64,000 nt of DNA from CAYQUO01 sp964420835 (GCA_964420835.1 CAYQUO010000012.1:32233-96232); one strand, 5' to 3'; positions 1 to 9,547 are shown, counted from the stretch's first letter. The notes: generated from the letters alone by a model not told the origin. Translations and numbers: made by a program.

Positions 1-1644
1 ACGCAAATTGGCAAGGGGAAGGATCCCGGCAAGAATGGGGGTTTCCAATCTGCCAAATTCACTTTTATATCTCTCGATAACCATGGTGAAGAGATAAGGG
101 TCATAAAAGGGTTGTGTCAGAATAAAATCAGCTCCTGCCTCGATCTTTCGATTGAGTTTTTTCACCTCAAACACCAGATTTGGCGGGTTCAGGTTAAGAG
201 CACAACCAACAAAAAAAGATGTTGGTTGTCCAATGTCAGATCCGGAATGGTCAATACCGAGATTAAAATGATTCTTGATCATCCCAATCAGTCCTGATGG
301 AACAAGGTCATAATCATCCATGGCATCAGGGTAATCTCCGATTGAGGTGGGATCTCCCATAACAACAAAAACATTTCTTACCCCAAGAGCGTGTGCAGCC
401 AGGAGGTCACCTTGAACACGCAAAAGGTTACGTCCTCTCGTTGGGAAATGAAGAACGGTTTCGATACCCACCTGCCTCTGAATCAGGTTACAGACTGCCC
501 AGGGACTCATTCGCATTCGTGCCATCGGGCTGTCTGCGACATTAATAACATCGGCACCTGAGTCCATTAGCAATGTTGCCCCTGCAATTAATTTATGTGT
601 TGATAAACCTCGAGGAGGGTCCATTTCCACGGAAATGACAAATTTGCCACCATGTAAACTCTTTGACAGATTGGTTGGCTGTTCCGCCATTGGGGCTTCT
701 TCCGGTTCTGGAAAGGTGATTGAAATGGAACCATCTGTTCTTGGTTGGGATGGCGCCCGATCCAAGGCTTTTCGCATTGCAGCGATATGCCTGGGTGTTG
801 TACCGCAACAGCCACCGATGACCTTGACGCCTGAATTCCAGAGTGCAAGTGCGTATTCCTCGAAATAATCCGGCCCAGCTGGGTACATAATTCTGCCACC
901 AATCTGTTGAGGCCAGCCAGCGTTAGGCATTACAGCATAAGTGGCTTTAGGGAATGCGCCAGCCATCTGTTTTTGGATGCGGAACAACTGGCTGGGACCG
1001 CCAGAGCAATTAACACCCACCACATCTACTCCGGTTTCGATGATCTGACTGGCGACCTTGATCGGATCATCCCCCAATAAGGTGCGATCATCCCTTGTGA
1101 AAGTCATTGAGGCAATGATTGGGATTCCAGGAGCAGTTTTCATAACTGCAGCAATTGCCTCTTTCATTTCGAAAAGGTCGGTCATGGTTTCAATGATGAA
1201 TAAATCGACCCCCGCTGAATTTAATGCTGTAGCTTGTTCTAGAAATACCTGAAACGCTTCTTCTGGTTGAACCCGACCAAATGGCGCCAGGCGGACCCCT
1301 AAAGGGCCAATATCGCCAGCTAGAAGCACTTCCTTGAAAGAAGCAAGGATGATTTTCTTTGCCAGTTCGACAGCAGCTATATTGATCTGCGATACTTTAT
1401 CTTCCAAACCGTGGCGTGAAAGTTTGAACCTGTTCGCTCCAAATGTATTTGTCTGAATCACCTGCGAGCCCGCCTCGATATATTCACGATGTATCTCGGC
1501 GACCAGGGCGGGTTGAGAAAGGTTTAAGTCATCAAAACAGCGATCATAATCAATTCCCCGGGAGTTCAGCATGGTACCCATCGCGCCATCAAAGAGGATG
1601 GGACGATTGGTTTCTAAAAGGATTTGGAAGCGGTTTTTGGTCAT
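1..1644 (-). CDS. Bifunctional homocysteine S-methyltransferase / methylenetetrahydrofolate reductase (5' part, YitJ type)
   Basis: The first 548 codons lie in the window; the gene runs off the left edge, so the C-terminus is missing. The N-terminal half is a homocysteine S-methyltransferase barrel: it opens with FDGAMGTML and carries the zinc ligands in VNCSGGP and, near residue 280, GGCCGTTPRH. A linker leads to a methylene-THF reductase domain starting at KFVISVEMDPPRG, with NLLRVQGDLLAAHALG and VMGDP, which match the MetF fold. The expected role is to reduce methylene-THF to methyl-THF and methylate homocysteine. The ATG at 1644 has GAGG just upstream, and the stop of metH lies 6 bp before it, so the two are co-transcribed. 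The fusion resembles B. subtilis YitJ. Confidence 0.9.
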   Translation of the reverse strand, partial: MTKNRFQILLETNRPILFDGAMGTMLNSRGIDYDRCFDDLNLSQPALVAEIHREYIEAGSQVIQTNTFGANRFKLSRHGLEDKVSQINIAAVELAKKIILASFKEVLLAGDIGPLGVRLAPFGRVQPEEAFQVFLEQATALNSAGVDLFIIETMTDLFEMKEAIAAVMKTAPGIPIIASMTFTRDDRTLLGDDPIKVASQIIETGVDVVGVNCSGGPSQLFRIQKQMAGAFPKATYAVMPNAGWPQQIGGRIMYPAGPDYFEEYALALWNSGVKVIGGCCGTTPRHIAAMRKALDRAPSQPRTDGSISITFPEPEEAPMAEQPTNLSKSLHGGKFVISVEMDPPRGLSTHKLIAGATLLMDSGADVINVADSPMARMRMSPWAVCNLIQRQVGIETVLHFPTRGRNLLRVQGDLLAAHALGVRNVFVVMGDPTSIGDYPDAMDDYDLVPSGLIGMIKNHFNLGIDHSGSDIGQPTSFFVGCALNLNPPNLVFEVKKLNRKIEAGADFILTQPFYDPYLFTMVIERYKSEFGRLETPILAGILPLANLR

Positions 1645-1650
1645 GGCACC

Positions 1651-4600
1651 TCAACTCGTCTGCTGTTGGATTCTGGTCTCAGCAATATTGAAATATTTTG
1701 CACTTGGATGATGAACAATAATGGCTGCAGTGGATTGTTCCGGAACCAACTGATATGCGGATGTTAGTTTCACGCCAAGCATTTCTTCCACTGGAAGAAG
1801 TTGGAATACCAGTTTATGGTCTGAAAGGTCAGGGATTGCCGGATAACCCCAAGAATATCTTCTTCCTTGATCTTTGTTGACCCCCAACTCTTGTAGAATG
1901 TGCCGATGCAAGTATTCGGCAGCGGCTTCAGTTGTTTGTACAGCAAGGCCATGGGAATAATAGGCTTCAGTAAAATTGTTGGCCTCCTGTAGTTTTTCAA
2001 ACTGATTGGTCGCTCCTGGCCCGACCGTGATAACTTGAAACGCAGCCACATCCATTTTTCCAGATTCGACAGGGCAGAAATAATCTGATAAACAAAGGTA
2101 TTCCCCTGATGATTGCCGTGGAAAATGAAATCTGGCCAACACCTTCAGTTCCTTTCCGCTGGTGGCATTTGGCTCGTAGACAAGCAGGTCATTATTTTGT
2201 GATTGTGCCGGCCAATATCCATATATTCCCATCGGTTTTAGCCATCCCTCATTGATAGCTTCTTTACACATTCTCGTAAACCTTGCTTCAAATTCAACCA
2301 ACATTTTTTCCCAATCTTTACCCCTGGTATTTCTTCCACCCCATGATAAACGGAACAGATCCTTTTTTGAAATCAATTGGAATACCATCTCCAGGGGTAT
2401 TCGTTTGACGAATCTCGGTCCCCAAAAGGGCGGAATTGGAATATGAGAAGTTGCAACTACCAAGGAACTGGCGTATGGTTCACCAATATTTGATGTTGCC
2501 TTGATTTGAATGATATCTTCCCGGGCGGAATTCAGGTGATTATTTGCGATGAAGTCATCTCTTCGCATCTTATCGGTTAACTGTTCCATTGCAGACAAGC
2601 CCTCAAAGGCATCCCTGCAATAGAAAACCCCACCCTTATAATGGTTGCCAGAATCCGTTTTTTGAATTCGACTTCCAAACTTCTTATTGATAGCAGCTCC
2701 GCCTATCAGAACAGGGATTTGATGTCCCCGTCTTTCCAGTTCGTTGACTACATATTGCATTTGTTTGCTGGTGGTAACGAGGAGGGCACTTAAGCCTATG
2801 GCATCCGCCTTCATTTCTACAGCTTTTGAAATGATGATTTCTACAGGAACTTGCTTGCCTAGATCGATTACTCTGTAACCATTGTTTGAGATTATCGTCT
2901 TCACAAGGTTTTTACCGATGTCATGGACGTCGCCATAAACAGTGGCAAGGATCAGTGTGCCTTTATTTGGACTTTCTCTGTGTTCAAGGAATTTTTCAAG
3001 GTGATGAACCGCAAGCTGCATTATCTCAGCCGACTGCAATACAAAAGGGAGGATCAGTTCACGACTTCCAAATTTTTCCCCCACCACTTTCATTGCCGGC
3101 AGGAGAACGGAGTTGAGGATATATATTGCCTGTTCATGAAGAGTTTTCTGGCCCGCCTGATAAATTAATTTTTCTATATCCTCTTCCATCCCCGCTTTTA
3201 ATCGGTGAAGAATGCGGTATTGAATTCGCTCTTCTAACGATAATTTGGATAATTGTGTTGATTGAGAAATACTTGCGGTTTTGGATCCATGGGTTGGTTT
3301 TAAGCGGTAGTATTCAATAAGTTTGTGCAGAGCATTCTCTGTCCGGTTAAGAATTAAATCATCTGCCAGATTTCTTTCCACAATTGGGATCTCGCCATAC
3401 GGGATTATTTGTTCAGGGTTTACGATTGCCATGTCAAGCCCGGCCTTAACGCAGTGGTGAAGAAACACACTGTTTAAAACAGCCCTTGTAGGTGGTGTGA
3501 ATCCGAATGATACATTGCTGATCCCTAGAGATGTTAATACTTCTGGGAAAGCCCCCTTGATTAACCGTAAACCTTTAATCGTTTCCAATACGGAGTTGGA
3601 AAATTCCGGATCGCCAGTGGCCAGTGTAAAGGTTAAGGGATCAAAGACCAAGTCGCAAGGGCTAAGTCCATTGTTTTTCACAGCGAGGTCATAGATTCGC
3701 CTGGCAATCGATAATTTATTTTCCGCTGTTTTGGCCATTCCTTTTTCATCGATGGTTAATGCAATTACTGCGGCGTTATATTTTCTTGCAAGTTGAAAAA
3801 TCTGGTTGGCTTTTTCCTCACCGCTTTCCAGGTTGGTGGAATTGATCAGGCAGCGGCCGGGCGCGGTTTTCAATGCAGCCTCAATTACTGAGTATTCCGT
3901 GGCATCAATTACAAATGGGGCATCAATAACCGGGGCGAGCAGTCGGATCATCGAGCGGATTCGAGAAGTCTCGTCTCCCTTTTCCGTTAAGGCGACGCAT
4001 AAATCAAGTCCATGTGCTCCGCCATCCACCAGACGCCGCGCAATCTCCAGGATTCCTTCGTTGTCCATTTCCAATAATTTTGTTTTAAATTCTCTACTAC
4101 CTTGGGTGTTTAGACGCTCGCCAATCAGAAATGGTGGTGGATTTTGTTGCATGGATATTGACCTGATGGAGGAGGATAGCCTGGACCAGCATTTTGATTT
4201 TCTGATGGGCGCGTTTAAGCCTTTTAGTTTGTTTACCAACAATTTCAAATGAGAAGGTGTGGTTCCGCAACAACCCCCAACAACTCCCACCCCATATTTC
4301 TTGACAAACTCGACCAGCAAATCTGAAAACTGCTCAGGTTTCATCGGATAGATTGCCTGCCCATTCACATTAATTGGCAGACCTGCGTTTGGAATACAGG
4401 AAACAGGTAGGTTGGAATTAGTCCCCAGGTATTCAATCGGTTCTCTCATAAGATCGGGTCCAGTTGAGCAATTGATTCCAATGACATGAATGGGGAAGCC
4501 TTCCAGGATTGCCAATACAGCAGAAATATCCGTGCCAAGCAGCATTCGGCCAGTAATATCGAGGGTTACCTGTGCTTGAATCGGGACCTTTGTCCGGCAT

Positions 4601-5163
4601 TGCTCGAATGCCTGTTGAATTCCAATGATGGCCGCTTTGACTTCAAGAATATCCTGTGCGGTTTCCAGAAGTAATAGATCTACACCACCTTTTATTAGAC
4701 CAATGGCTTGTTCCCTAAAAACATCAGCCAAATCATCGAATGACAAATTGGATAATTCCGGGTCATTCATTGATGGAAGTTTTCCGGATGGGCCAATTGA
4801 TCCTGCAACAAATCTGGATAGGCCAGTTTGTTGGGAATACTCTTGGGCCAGTTGGCGGGCAAGGTCTGCAGCACTTTGGTTAATTTGTGTTACTTGTGAT
4901 TGCAAACCGTATTCAGCAAGGGTTATCCGATTTGCTCGAAAGGTGCAGGTTTCTATGACATCTACCCCAACCTCAAGGAAGGATCGATGTACCTTCTCAA
5001 CCGCCTCTGGGTAAGTGATGACCAGGTAATCGTTACAACCGAAGTATTTTTCCCCTCCGAATTGTTGAGGCTTAAGATTCATCTCTTGAAGGTTGGTCCC
5101 CATGGCACCATCAAAAACCACAACCTGACTTTGCAACGCATCCAAGAATGATATCTTTTGCAT
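1651..5163 (-). CDS. metH: Cobalamin-dependent methionine synthase
   Basis: This is a full-length MetH of 1170 residues (family about 1200). It transfers methyl from methyl-THF via cobalamin to homocysteine. Domains in order: homocysteine barrel (about 1-320) with DGAMGT at 18-23 and zinc ligands C232, C298 and C299; pterin-binding barrel (about 345-600) starting GERLNTQGS; B12 cap helices (about 645-730); B12 Rossmann domain with the DVHDIGKN motif, whose H747 is the lower cobalt ligand, and GLSALLVTT; SAM-binding reactivation domain (about 900-1150) with YGYWPA and RYSWGYPAIPD. The last motif differs from the usual RPAPGYPACPD, but the GYP core is kept. The ATG has GAGG 4 nt upstream. It is the first gene of an operon with the YitJ-type enzyme. 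Confidence 0.97.
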   Translation of the reverse strand: MQKISFLDALQSQVVVFDGAMGTNLQEMNLKPQQFGGEKYFGCNDYLVITYPEAVEKVHRSFLEVGVDVIETCTFRANRITLAEYGLQSQVTQINQSAADLARQLAQEYSQQTGLSRFVAGSIGPSGKLPSMNDPELSNLSFDDLADVFREQAIGLIKGGVDLLLLETAQDILEVKAAIIGIQQAFEQCRTKVPIQAQVTLDITGRMLLGTDISAVLAILEGFPIHVIGINCSTGPDLMREPIEYLGTNSNLPVSCIPNAGLPINVNGQAIYPMKPEQFSDLLVEFVKKYGVGVVGGCCGTTPSHLKLLVNKLKGLNAPIRKSKCWSRLSSSIRSISMQQNPPPFLIGERLNTQGSREFKTKLLEMDNEGILEIARRLVDGGAHGLDLCVALTEKGDETSRIRSMIRLLAPVIDAPFVIDATEYSVIEAALKTAPGRCLINSTNLESGEEKANQIFQLARKYNAAVIALTIDEKGMAKTAENKLSIARRIYDLAVKNNGLSPCDLVFDPLTFTLATGDPEFSNSVLETIKGLRLIKGAFPEVLTSLGISNVSFGFTPPTRAVLNSVFLHHCVKAGLDMAIVNPEQIIPYGEIPIVERNLADDLILNRTENALHKLIEYYRLKPTHGSKTASISQSTQLSKLSLEERIQYRILHRLKAGMEEDIEKLIYQAGQKTLHEQAIYILNSVLLPAMKVVGEKFGSRELILPFVLQSAEIMQLAVHHLEKFLEHRESPNKGTLILATVYGDVHDIGKNLVKTIISNNGYRVIDLGKQVPVEIIISKAVEMKADAIGLSALLVTTSKQMQYVVNELERRGHQIPVLIGGAAINKKFGSRIQKTDSGNHYKGGVFYCRDAFEGLSAMEQLTDKMRRDDFIANNHLNSAREDIIQIKATSNIGEPYASSLVVATSHIPIPPFWGPRFVKRIPLEMVFQLISKKDLFRLSWGGRNTRGKDWEKMLVEFEARFTRMCKEAINEGWLKPMGIYGYWPAQSQNNDLLVYEPNATSGKELKVLARFHFPRQSSGEYLCLSDYFCPVESGKMDVAAFQVITVGPGATNQFEKLQEANNFTEAYYSHGLAVQTTEAAAEYLHRHILQELGVNKDQGRRYSWGYPAIPDLSDHKLVFQLLPVEEMLGVKLTSAYQLVPEQSTAAIIVHHPSAKYFNIAETRIQQQTS

Positions 5164-5217
5164 TTAGCCTCTTGAATAGATTATGATGATATGTGTTTAA
5201 CCATTGGGTGTTTATTC

Positions 5218-5246
5218 AAAAAAGCCCCCCATAATTTATGAGGGCT
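5218..5246 (-). terminator. Rho-independent terminator upstream of metH
   Basis: On the minus strand AGCCCTC pairs with GGGGGCT (one G-U pair) around a 9-10 nt AT-rich loop and is followed by six T. It overlaps the last codon of the short frame ending at 5245 and lies about 55 bp before the metH start, so it insulates metH from upstream minus-strand transcription. Confidence 0.75.
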
Positions 5247-5367
5247 ATGGCGTAAACACTATTCCCTCATCTTCCAGAAGTGCTGCCCAAATTGCAGCAT
5301 CTGGCAGAATTGGAATCTGATCCAGTATGGGATGATTGTCGAAGATCCTAAGGCCAGTTCTCTCCAC
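5245..5367 (-). CDS. Possible 40-residue protein or C-terminal remnant of a lost gene
   Basis: An open minus-strand frame runs from 5400 to a TAG at 5245. It reads like genuine protein: after a GTG at 5367 it contains RTGLRIFDNHPILDQIP and later DAAIWAALLEDEG, with no low-complexity bias. No ATG is available; the GTG (preceded by AAGAGAG) would give 40 residues, and an in-frame TAG sits at 5401-5403. A TATAAT on the minus strand at 5405-5410 and the terminator at 5218-5246 bracket it, so it could be a tiny transcription unit. The family is not recognised. It may instead be the surviving 3' end of a deleted gene that kept its terminator. Confidence 0.35.
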   Translation of the reverse strand: MERTGLRIFDNHPILDQIPILPDAAIWAALLEDEGIVFTP

Positions 5368-5404
5368 CTCTCTTGGTGGGTAACTAAATAAACATATTCT
5401 CTAA

Positions 5405-5410
5405 ATTATA
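5405..5410 (-). promoter_or_regulatory. Minus-strand -10 box ahead of the short frame
   Basis: TATAAT on the minus strand, 37 bp upstream of the GTG at 5367. No convincing -35 box is visible. Confidence 0.25.
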
Positions 5411-5450
5411 AAAAATTTTATCATGAAAAACAGTCGATGGAAAATTTGGG

Positions 5451-5456
5451 TATAAT
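5451..5456 (+). promoter_or_regulatory. -10 box for the selA-tsaD gene run
   Basis: TATAAT preceded by TTTGGG, 34 bp before the GTG of the first gene of the run. No good -35 box at 16-18 bp, so it may work as an extended -10 promoter. Confidence 0.4.
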
Positions 5457-5490
5457 TTAGATAAGACAAAATGTCTTTAAGGCCTATTGA

Positions 5491-5865
5491 GTGAGTAATA
5501 AAATCTTTTTATTCACGGGGATAATCATCGGGGCTGTGGGCTGGCTTGGACTTGGTTTATTAATATCCCTAACTCTGCCCACGCTGATCCCGCGCTGGTT
5601 GTTTTTTTTCCTCCTTGTTCTGGCACTTTCTGGTACTGCATTACCATTTATTGCCTATTTGCATTATAGATTTCCCGTTCAGCCTCCTGTGAAAGGAAAT
5701 GTAATCCTACGAGAAGGGATATTGCTGGGCATCTTTGGTAGCATCATAATATGGTTGCTTCAGGGAAGAGTTCTTACAACTGCCATTTTTCTGCTATTGG
5801 GAATTGGTTTTATATTCATTGAGTACCTGTTAAGGTTGCGTGAACGCAGCCATTGGAATCCCTAA
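5491..5865 (+). CDS. Small integral membrane protein of unknown function
   Basis: This 124-residue protein starts at GTG and is mostly hydrophobic, with four likely membrane spans (about residues 5-27, 33-55, 74-90 and 95-112) separated by short loops and ending in a basic tail (LRLRERSHW). No catalytic motif or family is recognised. It is the first gene of a plus-strand run and is followed 6 bp later by selA, so it is probably co-transcribed with it. No function is proposed. Confidence 0.7.
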   Translation: MSNKIFLFTGIIIGAVGWLGLGLLISLTLPTLIPRWLFFFLLVLALSGTALPFIAYLHYRFPVQPPVKGNVILREGILLGIFGSIIIWLLQGRVLTTAIFLLLGIGFIFIEYLLRLRERSHWNP

Positions 5866-5871
5866 ACGAAA

Positions 5872-7227
5872 ATGACAGATCATCGAAAACTGCTTCCATC
5901 GGTTGATAAAGTTTTAAATTACGATGGAATACCCGAAATGATATCCGGATTTGGCCGGCCATTGGTGATTGATGCAATTAGACATGTCATGAACCAATTG
6001 CGGAGACAAGCCGGAAGTAATGATGAAATTTGGGGAGAACCCGAAACCGTTCGGAGGATTTCCGAGATTTGCACCCAATGGACGGAATCATCGTTGGTCC
6101 CCGTGATCAATGCTACGGGGGTAATCCTCCACACAAACCTGGGAAGGGCACCATTAAGTACGTTGGCCTTGGAAGCCATTAAATACACCTCTCTTGACTA
6201 CAGCAATCTTGAATATTCTATAAATAAAGGAGAGCGAGGTTCTCGCTACGAACATGCTTCTGTTCTGTTAACCCGATTAACGGGGGCTGAAGCTGCTTTG
6301 GTGGTTAATAATAATGCTGCTGCGATCTATCTTTGTCTGACGGCTCTTGCGAAAAGGAAACGGGTGATCATTTCCAGAACCCAATTGGTTGAAATCGGAG
6401 GGGGATTTCGTATTCCGGATATCATGAGCCAGTCCGGTGCCCGATTGGTGGAGGTGGGTACAACAAACAGGGTAAGTTTGTCGGATTTTGAAACGGAAAT
6501 GGCAGAACCCACGGGAATGATCCTGCAAGTTCATTCATCCAATTTTCGAATAATTGGATATACTGGTGAGCCGTCCTTGGAGGCATTGGTTCAACTAGGC
6601 CATAAACACCATGTGCCAGTGATGCATGACCTAGGTTCAGGGACCCTTATTGATACGGCCAGGTTTGGTCTGGCTCACGAACCGACAATTCAAGAATCTA
6701 TAAAGTCAGGTGTTGATATCGTGTGTGTTTCCGGAGACAAGTTGCTGGGAGGCCCGCAATGTGGAATCATTTTAGGGAGAGAAAACCTGATTGATATAAT
6801 CAGGCGTCATCCAGTAACAAGAGTGGTTCGTCCGGACAAACTGTGTTTGGCAGCCTTGTCAGCAACTTTGTCATCTTATTTAAAAAATAAGGCGGATTTA
6901 GAAATTCCAATTTGGCAAATGATTTCTGCCAAGCCATCGAAATTACGGCAAAGAGCGATGAATTGGCGCAACCAACTCAATTATGGATCTGTGGCTTCTT
7001 CAAAATCAACAATTGGAGGGGGGAGCATGCCGGCTGAAATGATGGATACTTATGTTCTATGCCTGAAGACAACTCAAGCCAATCAGCTGCTTAACCGTTT
7101 GCGGTCTGCATCACCGCCAGTGATTGCACGAATAGAGGATGATAATGTTATTATTGATCCACGTACCGTACTTCCTCATCAGGAAGAAATCTTAATGAAG
7201 ATTTTGAAACATTACCTGGCTGGGTGA
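5872..7227 (+). CDS. selA: L-seryl-tRNA(Sec) selenium transferase
   Basis: SelA is a PLP enzyme that converts seryl-tRNA(Sec) to selenocysteinyl-tRNA(Sec) using selenophosphate. The 451-residue product has the expected length and layout: N-terminal tRNA-binding helices, NATGVILHTNLGRAPLS near residues 80-96, the NNNAAAIYL stretch near 146, and the PLP lysine K290 in SGDKLLGGPQCG. It implies that the organism makes selenoproteins. No selB, selD or tRNA-Sec gene is in the window, and none of the genes here shows an obvious in-frame Sec codon. SelA-like paralogues with other roles exist, but this sequence keeps the standard signatures. Confidence 0.92.
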   Translation: MTDHRKLLPSVDKVLNYDGIPEMISGFGRPLVIDAIRHVMNQLRRQAGSNDEIWGEPETVRRISEICTQWTESSLVPVINATGVILHTNLGRAPLSTLALEAIKYTSLDYSNLEYSINKGERGSRYEHASVLLTRLTGAEAALVVNNNAAAIYLCLTALAKRKRVIISRTQLVEIGGGFRIPDIMSQSGARLVEVGTTNRVSLSDFETEMAEPTGMILQVHSSNFRIIGYTGEPSLEALVQLGHKHHVPVMHDLGSGTLIDTARFGLAHEPTIQESIKSGVDIVCVSGDKLLGGPQCGIILGRENLIDIIRRHPVTRVVRPDKLCLAALSATLSSYLKNKADLEIPIWQMISAKPSKLRQRAMNWRNQLNYGSVASSKSTIGGGSMPAEMMDTYVLCLKTTQANQLLNRLRSASPPVIARIEDDNVIIDPRTVLPHQEEILMKILKHYLAG

Positions 7228-7240
7228 GGGAAGGGGCAAT

Positions 7241-8476
7241 ATGAAAAGTGATATTGACAGAAACATGGAACTGGAAAAAATTGATGCTCTGCTGGTAATT
7301 GGCCCAGGGGATCACAACCCAGCCATGGTATATATTACCGGAGGAGGTCACATTACCCAAGGTAGTGTGGTCAAAGGTCAGGGAAAGAAACCGATCTTAT
7401 TTCACTTTTCCATGGAGAGGGACGAAGCTGCAAGGACCGGTTTGGAAACAAAAAACATAGATCAATATGATTACCCCAACCTCTTGAAAGAAGCCAATGG
7501 CGACGCAATAAAAGCCATGGCCGAACGCTATTCTAGAATGCTGCGAGATGTCGGGATATGCAAAGGAAGGATTGCCTTATACGGTCATGATGATATTGCA
7601 CAAAACTTTTCGATCTTCAATGAACTTCAAAATAAATGTCCCGAATATGAGTTCATCGGATATCAAGAAAATGATGTACTACGAAAGGCGATGGCCACAA
7701 AGGATCAATATGAAGTTGACCGCATAAAAAGAATGGGGTCGGTTGTTACATCTGTGATAGCCAAGGTGGCTGATTATTTAACCGGCATGAAGGTAAATAA
7801 TAAAGTTTTAATGCACTTGGACGACTCACCCGTTCGTATCAGTGATGTTAAACGAAAGATCAATCTGTGGCTTGCCGAAAACGATGCGGAAAATCCAGAG
7901 GGTACGATTTTTTCCATTGGAAGGGACGCGGGGATACCCCACAGCTGCGGAATTGCCGAGGACGTGATCGAATTGGGAAAGACCATTGTTTTTGACATCT
8001 TTCCCTGCGAGATCGGAGGCGGTTATTATTTTGACATGACAAGGACCTGGTGTTTGGGTTTTGTTCCTGATGAGGTATATCGGATTTATGAGGATGTCTC
8101 CAAAGTATTTTCAAGCATGGTGAATAGCCTTCAACTAAATCGAAAATTCAAAGACTACCAGATGGCGGCCTGCAAGCAATTTGAGGATATGGGCCATCCT
8201 ACAGTTCTAAATACAACAAACACCGTTAATGGTTATGTTCATTCGCTTGGACACGGTTTGGGATTAAGGGTTCATGAAAAACCCTTTTCCAGTTTTACCG
8301 CATCCGACAATGATATTTTAGAGGTTGGGAGTGTTTTTACTCTTGAACCGGGATTGTATTATCCGGATAAAGAAATGGGGGTGCGTCTGGAGGACACTTT
8401 TTACGTGAACCCACAAGGAAATTTTGTCGCCCTAGCTCACCACCCCAAGGATATCCTCTTATCCATTAAGGAATAA
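7241..8476 (+). CDS. M24 family metallopeptidase (Xaa-Pro aminopeptidase-like)
   Basis: A 411-residue pita-bread metallopeptidase: an N-terminal creatinase-like domain (about 1-150) and a C-terminal M24 domain. The five metal ligands are all present: D252 and D265 in FDIFP/YYFDMTRTW, H338 in HSLGHGLGLRVHE, E369 in FTLEPGLYYP and E384 in GVRLED. It is probably cytoplasmic, as no signal peptide is seen. Substrate specificity (Xaa-Pro aminopeptidase or a prolidase-like enzyme) cannot be settled from the sequence. It starts 13 bp after selA and ends 18 bp before tsaD. Confidence 0.88.
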   Translation: MKSDIDRNMELEKIDALLVIGPGDHNPAMVYITGGGHITQGSVVKGQGKKPILFHFSMERDEAARTGLETKNIDQYDYPNLLKEANGDAIKAMAERYSRMLRDVGICKGRIALYGHDDIAQNFSIFNELQNKCPEYEFIGYQENDVLRKAMATKDQYEVDRIKRMGSVVTSVIAKVADYLTGMKVNNKVLMHLDDSPVRISDVKRKINLWLAENDAENPEGTIFSIGRDAGIPHSCGIAEDVIELGKTIVFDIFPCEIGGGYYFDMTRTWCLGFVPDEVYRIYEDVSKVFSSMVNSLQLNRKFKDYQMAACKQFEDMGHPTVLNTTNTVNGYVHSLGHGLGLRVHEKPFSSFTASDNDILEVGSVFTLEPGLYYPDKEMGVRLEDTFYVNPQGNFVALAHHPKDILLSIKE

Positions 8477-8494
8477 TGGCCTTAGGATTGATAA

Positions 8495-9547
8495 ATGGCT
8501 CTTGAGAAACAAATACCGATACGGTTATTGGGGATTGAAACATCTTGCGATGAAACTGCCGCTGCTGTTGTGGAAAATGGAAGAAAACAATTATCCAGCG
8601 TGGTTTCCTCGCAAATTGATTTGCATTCCAAATTTGGGGGAGTGTTTCCTGAACTTGCTTCGCGTCAACATATTCGAACAATACAACCGGTAATATCAGC
8701 AGCTTTAAGTCTGTCACATTTGGATTTGGATAACATTGATGCGATTGCGGTGACCAGAGGTCCTGGTCTCCCTGGTTCGCTTGTGGTTGGGTTAAATACT
8801 GCCAAAGGGATTGCATTCGCGAAGGACCTGCCTCTGATTGGCATCAATCACCTGGAGGCACATATCTATTCGGCCTGGGTATACCCGGCAGATGTTCAAC
8901 AACCTCCAGAAGAGCCTTCTTTTCCACTCCTGACTCTATTAGTCTCCGGGGGGCATACTGAGCTTGTTCTTGTAAAAGACCATTTGAGCTATCATCGCCT
9001 TGGAGGTACACTCGACGATGCTGCTGGTGAGTCATTTGATAAAGTGGCGCGGTTGCTTGGCTTGCCTTACCCAGGCGGGCCTTCCATACAGAACGCCGCG
9101 GTCGAAGGCAACCCTCAGGCTTACTCATTTCCAAGGGCACGATTGGGAAATAGTTGGGATTTTTCATTTAGCGGGTTAAAAACGGCTGTACTCAGGGTTG
9201 TAAAAAAAATAGAAGATGAAGGATCAAAAATCCCGGTGGCTGACATTGCAGCCAGTTTCCAGGCAGTAGTTGTGGAAATCCTCTTTGAGAAGACAATGCG
9301 GGCAGCTTCAGAATTCCAGGCAGCAGGCGTGGTGGTTGCCGGTGGTGTTTCAGCCAATCGAGCTTTGCGGACTGCTTTCCTGGAACAAATTGATTTTAAG
9401 GTGTATATCCCTTCGCTTGCTCTTTGTACTGATAATGCCTCCATGGTGGCATCAGCTGGTTATTATCGATATATAAAACAACTTTTTGATCCACTGGAGA
9501 TTGATGCCTTACCCACATGGTCAGTATCAACTCTAAATAGTCTTTAG
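8495..9547 (+). CDS. tsaD: tRNA N6-adenosine threonylcarbamoyltransferase
   Basis: TsaD (Kae1/YgjD) transfers threonylcarbamoyl to A37 of ANN-decoding tRNAs. The 350-residue protein opens with LLGIETSCDETAAAV, has the metal-binding histidines H119 and H123 in NHLEAHI, the phosphate-binding LVSGGHTEL, the GGTLDDAAGE and GLPYPGG loops, and the C-terminal CTDNASMVA, all hallmarks of the family. The partners TsaB, TsaC and TsaE are not in the window. It lies in a tightly spaced plus-strand run. Confidence 0.97.
   Translation: MALEKQIPIRLLGIETSCDETAAAVVENGRKQLSSVVSSQIDLHSKFGGVFPELASRQHIRTIQPVISAALSLSHLDLDNIDAIAVTRGPGLPGSLVVGLNTAKGIAFAKDLPLIGINHLEAHIYSAWVYPADVQQPPEEPSFPLLTLLVSGGHTELVLVKDHLSYHRLGGTLDDAAGESFDKVARLLGLPYPGGPSIQNAAVEGNPQAYSFPRARLGNSWDFSFSGLKTAVLRVVKKIEDEGSKIPVADIAASFQAVVVEILFEKTMRAASEFQAAGVVVAGGVSANRALRTAFLEQIDFKVYIPSLALCTDNASMVASAGYYRYIKQLFDPLEIDALPTWSVSTLNSL

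Noticed and set aside
3806..4252. 148-codon plus frame inside metH
   Set aside because: Antisense shadow of the well-supported metH frame.
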